From contig NZ_OMPU01000013.1 of assembly GCF_900313065.1 (NCBI RefSeq), forward strand, positions 496,001 through 560,000: a stretch of 64,000 bases of DNA, in the 5' to 3' direction. A program made the translations under genes and the position numbers. This document shows positions 63,043 to 64,000 of the stretch, one piece after another (the first letter of the stretch is position 1; every line of letters begins with the position of its first letter). Source of the stretch: Kiloniella sp. EL199 (GTDB lineage Bacteria > Pseudomonadota > Alphaproteobacteria > Kiloniellales > Kiloniellaceae). The notes beneath the pieces were generated by a model. The model was given only the letters and a program-made list of their open reading frames with translations, did not search any database and was not told the DNA's origin.

Positions 63043-63990
63043 TTATGTGTTCTTAATGCGCTTATCTACGAGCTGGGCAGCGGCCAAATCCTCTAGCGCG
63101 TGGCCAACAGATTTAAAATAGGTAATCTCTTCTGCAGAGCTTCTACCAGTATGTTTTCCTTGGGTCAGTTCGAAAAGATCTGCTTTGATATCTTCTTTGC
63201 TTAGAGCACCGCTTTGTAGAGGCATAACAATATCTCCACCTTCTTTGGTTGCTCCTGCGTGTGTATCGACAAATATGCTACAGCGTTTGATGGCTTCGTC
63301 ATCTGCTTCGCGCATGTCCGGGCGATAGGCGCCGACCAGATCAAGGTGTTGGCCGGGCTTCAGCCAATTTCCTGAAATAAGGGGTGTCTTGCTCAAGGTC
63401 GCGCTTGAAATTATATCTGCGGTGCTTACAGCTTTTTCCAAATCTTTTTCAGCATGGGCAGCGAAACCGAGATTACTCATTTCCTGTGCAAGATCTTCCG
63501 CTTTTTTAAAGTCCCGCCCCCAGATTGTGACGTCTTTTATCGGGCGAACGGCAGCATGAGCCTGAATAAGATTTGGTGCAAGAACGCCTGTTCCGACCAT
63601 TGCCAGCTTTGTGCTGTCTGGTCGTGCAAGATAGGACGTGGCCAATGCAGAAGCTGCGGCCGTGCGGCGTGCGGTGAGTGTTTTTGCCTCTATCAGGGCT
63701 TTGGGGGTTCCGGTATCGCCATCAAACAGGATATAGATACCTTGAATGGCAGGTAAATTTTTCTCTCCGTTTTCCGGGCTGACTGTAACAAGCTTTACCC
63801 CGACGGACTTTCCGGATTCCCAAGCTGGCATTAGCAGAAGTGTGGACTCTCGCCGACCATTGGGCTGTTCCATATCGTGATGATGGCGCATAGGTACGGT
63901 TATCTTGCTCTGAAAAGCTTCTCTGAGGGCTTCTACAAGAGAAGGATAATCCAGGCTTTTTGCAACCTGTTCAGCTGTGATGTTCTGCAC
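63043..63990 (-). CDS. Ornithine cyclodeaminase/mu-crystallin family protein
   Basis: 315 residues. NAD-binding motif AMVGTGVLAPNLIQAHAAVRP, then WGRDFKKAEDLAQEM, SSATLSKTPLISG and HLDLVGAYRPDMREADDE, typical of OCD/mu-crystallin proteins. These act as imine reductases or dehydrogenases, e.g. of ornithine or cyclic imino acids; the substrate is not clear. Only 10 bases lie before the start in the window, so its neighbours on that side are unknown. Confidence 0.88.
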   Translation of the reverse strand: MQNITAEQVAKSLDYPSLVEALREAFQSKITVPMRHHHDMEQPNGRRESTLLLMPAWESGKSVGVKLVTVSPENGEKNLPAIQGIYILFDGDTGTPKALIEAKTLTARRTAAASALATSYLARPDSTKLAMVGTGVLAPNLIQAHAAVRPIKDVTIWGRDFKKAEDLAQEMSNLGFAAHAEKDLEKAVSTADIISSATLSKTPLISGNWLKPGQHLDLVGAYRPDMREADDEAIKRCSIFVDTHAGATKEGGDIVMPLQSGALSKEDIKADLFELTQGKHTGRSSAEEITYFKSVGHALEDLAAAQLVDKRIKNT

Positions 63991-64000
63991 GGTGGGTTCC

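Noticed and set aside
1-64000. Search for rRNA, tRNA, CRISPR arrays, insertion sequences and phage genes
   Set aside because: I recognised no cloverleaf, no regular spacer-repeat array, no transposase or integrase and no phage structural gene. This was a reading by eye; a covariance-model or profile search could still find a small RNA.

Overview
The window is a chromosomal segment of an alphaproteobacterium with moderate-to-low G+C (judged by eye). The main evidence is gene order typical of that class: nusA-ylxR-infB-rbfA-truB-rpsO-pnp; chvI-chvG-hprK-rapZ-EIIA-HPr-EI-ahcY; and a DivL-type kinase-tsaE-murU-addB-addA-trxA facing folC/accD/trpA/trpB/trpF/pyrF. A Rhodospirillales- or Kiloniellales-like marine bacterium is my best guess; no species can be named from the sequence alone.

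Layout. 1-8190: transcription/translation operon (3' end of nusA through pnp), with a long hairpin in the pnp leader and a strong terminator. 8229-16091: accessory genes: a glycerophosphodiesterase; a LysR regulator divergent from a GST / NTF2-like / tautomerase run; a flavin-binding PPOX protein followed by a frameshifted GFA-type gene; a YciB septation protein; an alpha/beta hydrolase; an orphan ABC ATPase. 16352-23787: a very small zinc-finger gene, an unknown duplicated-domain lipoprotein, an Ada/AlkA fusion overlapping an ogt-type methyltransferase (alkylation repair), a DUF4344-like putative metallopeptidase, an ECF sigma/anti-sigma pair and a periplasmic sulfite dehydrogenase with its cytochrome (SorAB). 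24022-34140: polA, a HAD phosphatase, a PLP lyase divergent from a MocR regulator and flanked by a decayed copy and the intact copy of a doxX gene, a HugZ-like heme protein, a cold-shock gene behind an attenuator-like leader, and a TrxR-type ferredoxin/flavodoxin reductase.

34179-46379: cell-envelope and nutrient signalling. ChvI and ChvG are separated by an unknown membrane-anchored protein. They are followed by HPr kinase, RapZ, EIIA, HPr and EI (a regulatory phosphotransferase system), then ahcY, and then a DivL-like kinase whose phospho-acceptor His is replaced by Tyr, overlapping tsaE. 46417-54296: murU-like nucleotidyltransferase, the AddAB recombination nuclease and thioredoxin. 54385-63990 (all minus strand): an ornithine-cyclodeaminase-like enzyme, pyrF, a multi-pass membrane protein with a decayed paralogue, trpF, a PAP2 phosphatase overlapping trpF, trpB, trpA, accD, folC and a small tautomerase.

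I found no phage, insertion sequence, CRISPR array, rRNA or tRNA. The least ordinary items are the DivL-type kinase, the doxX duplication around the PLP/MocR pair, the cold-shock leader, the A-tract frameshift in the GFA gene, the PAP2 gene inside the trp operon, and the unknown protein between chvI and chvG.
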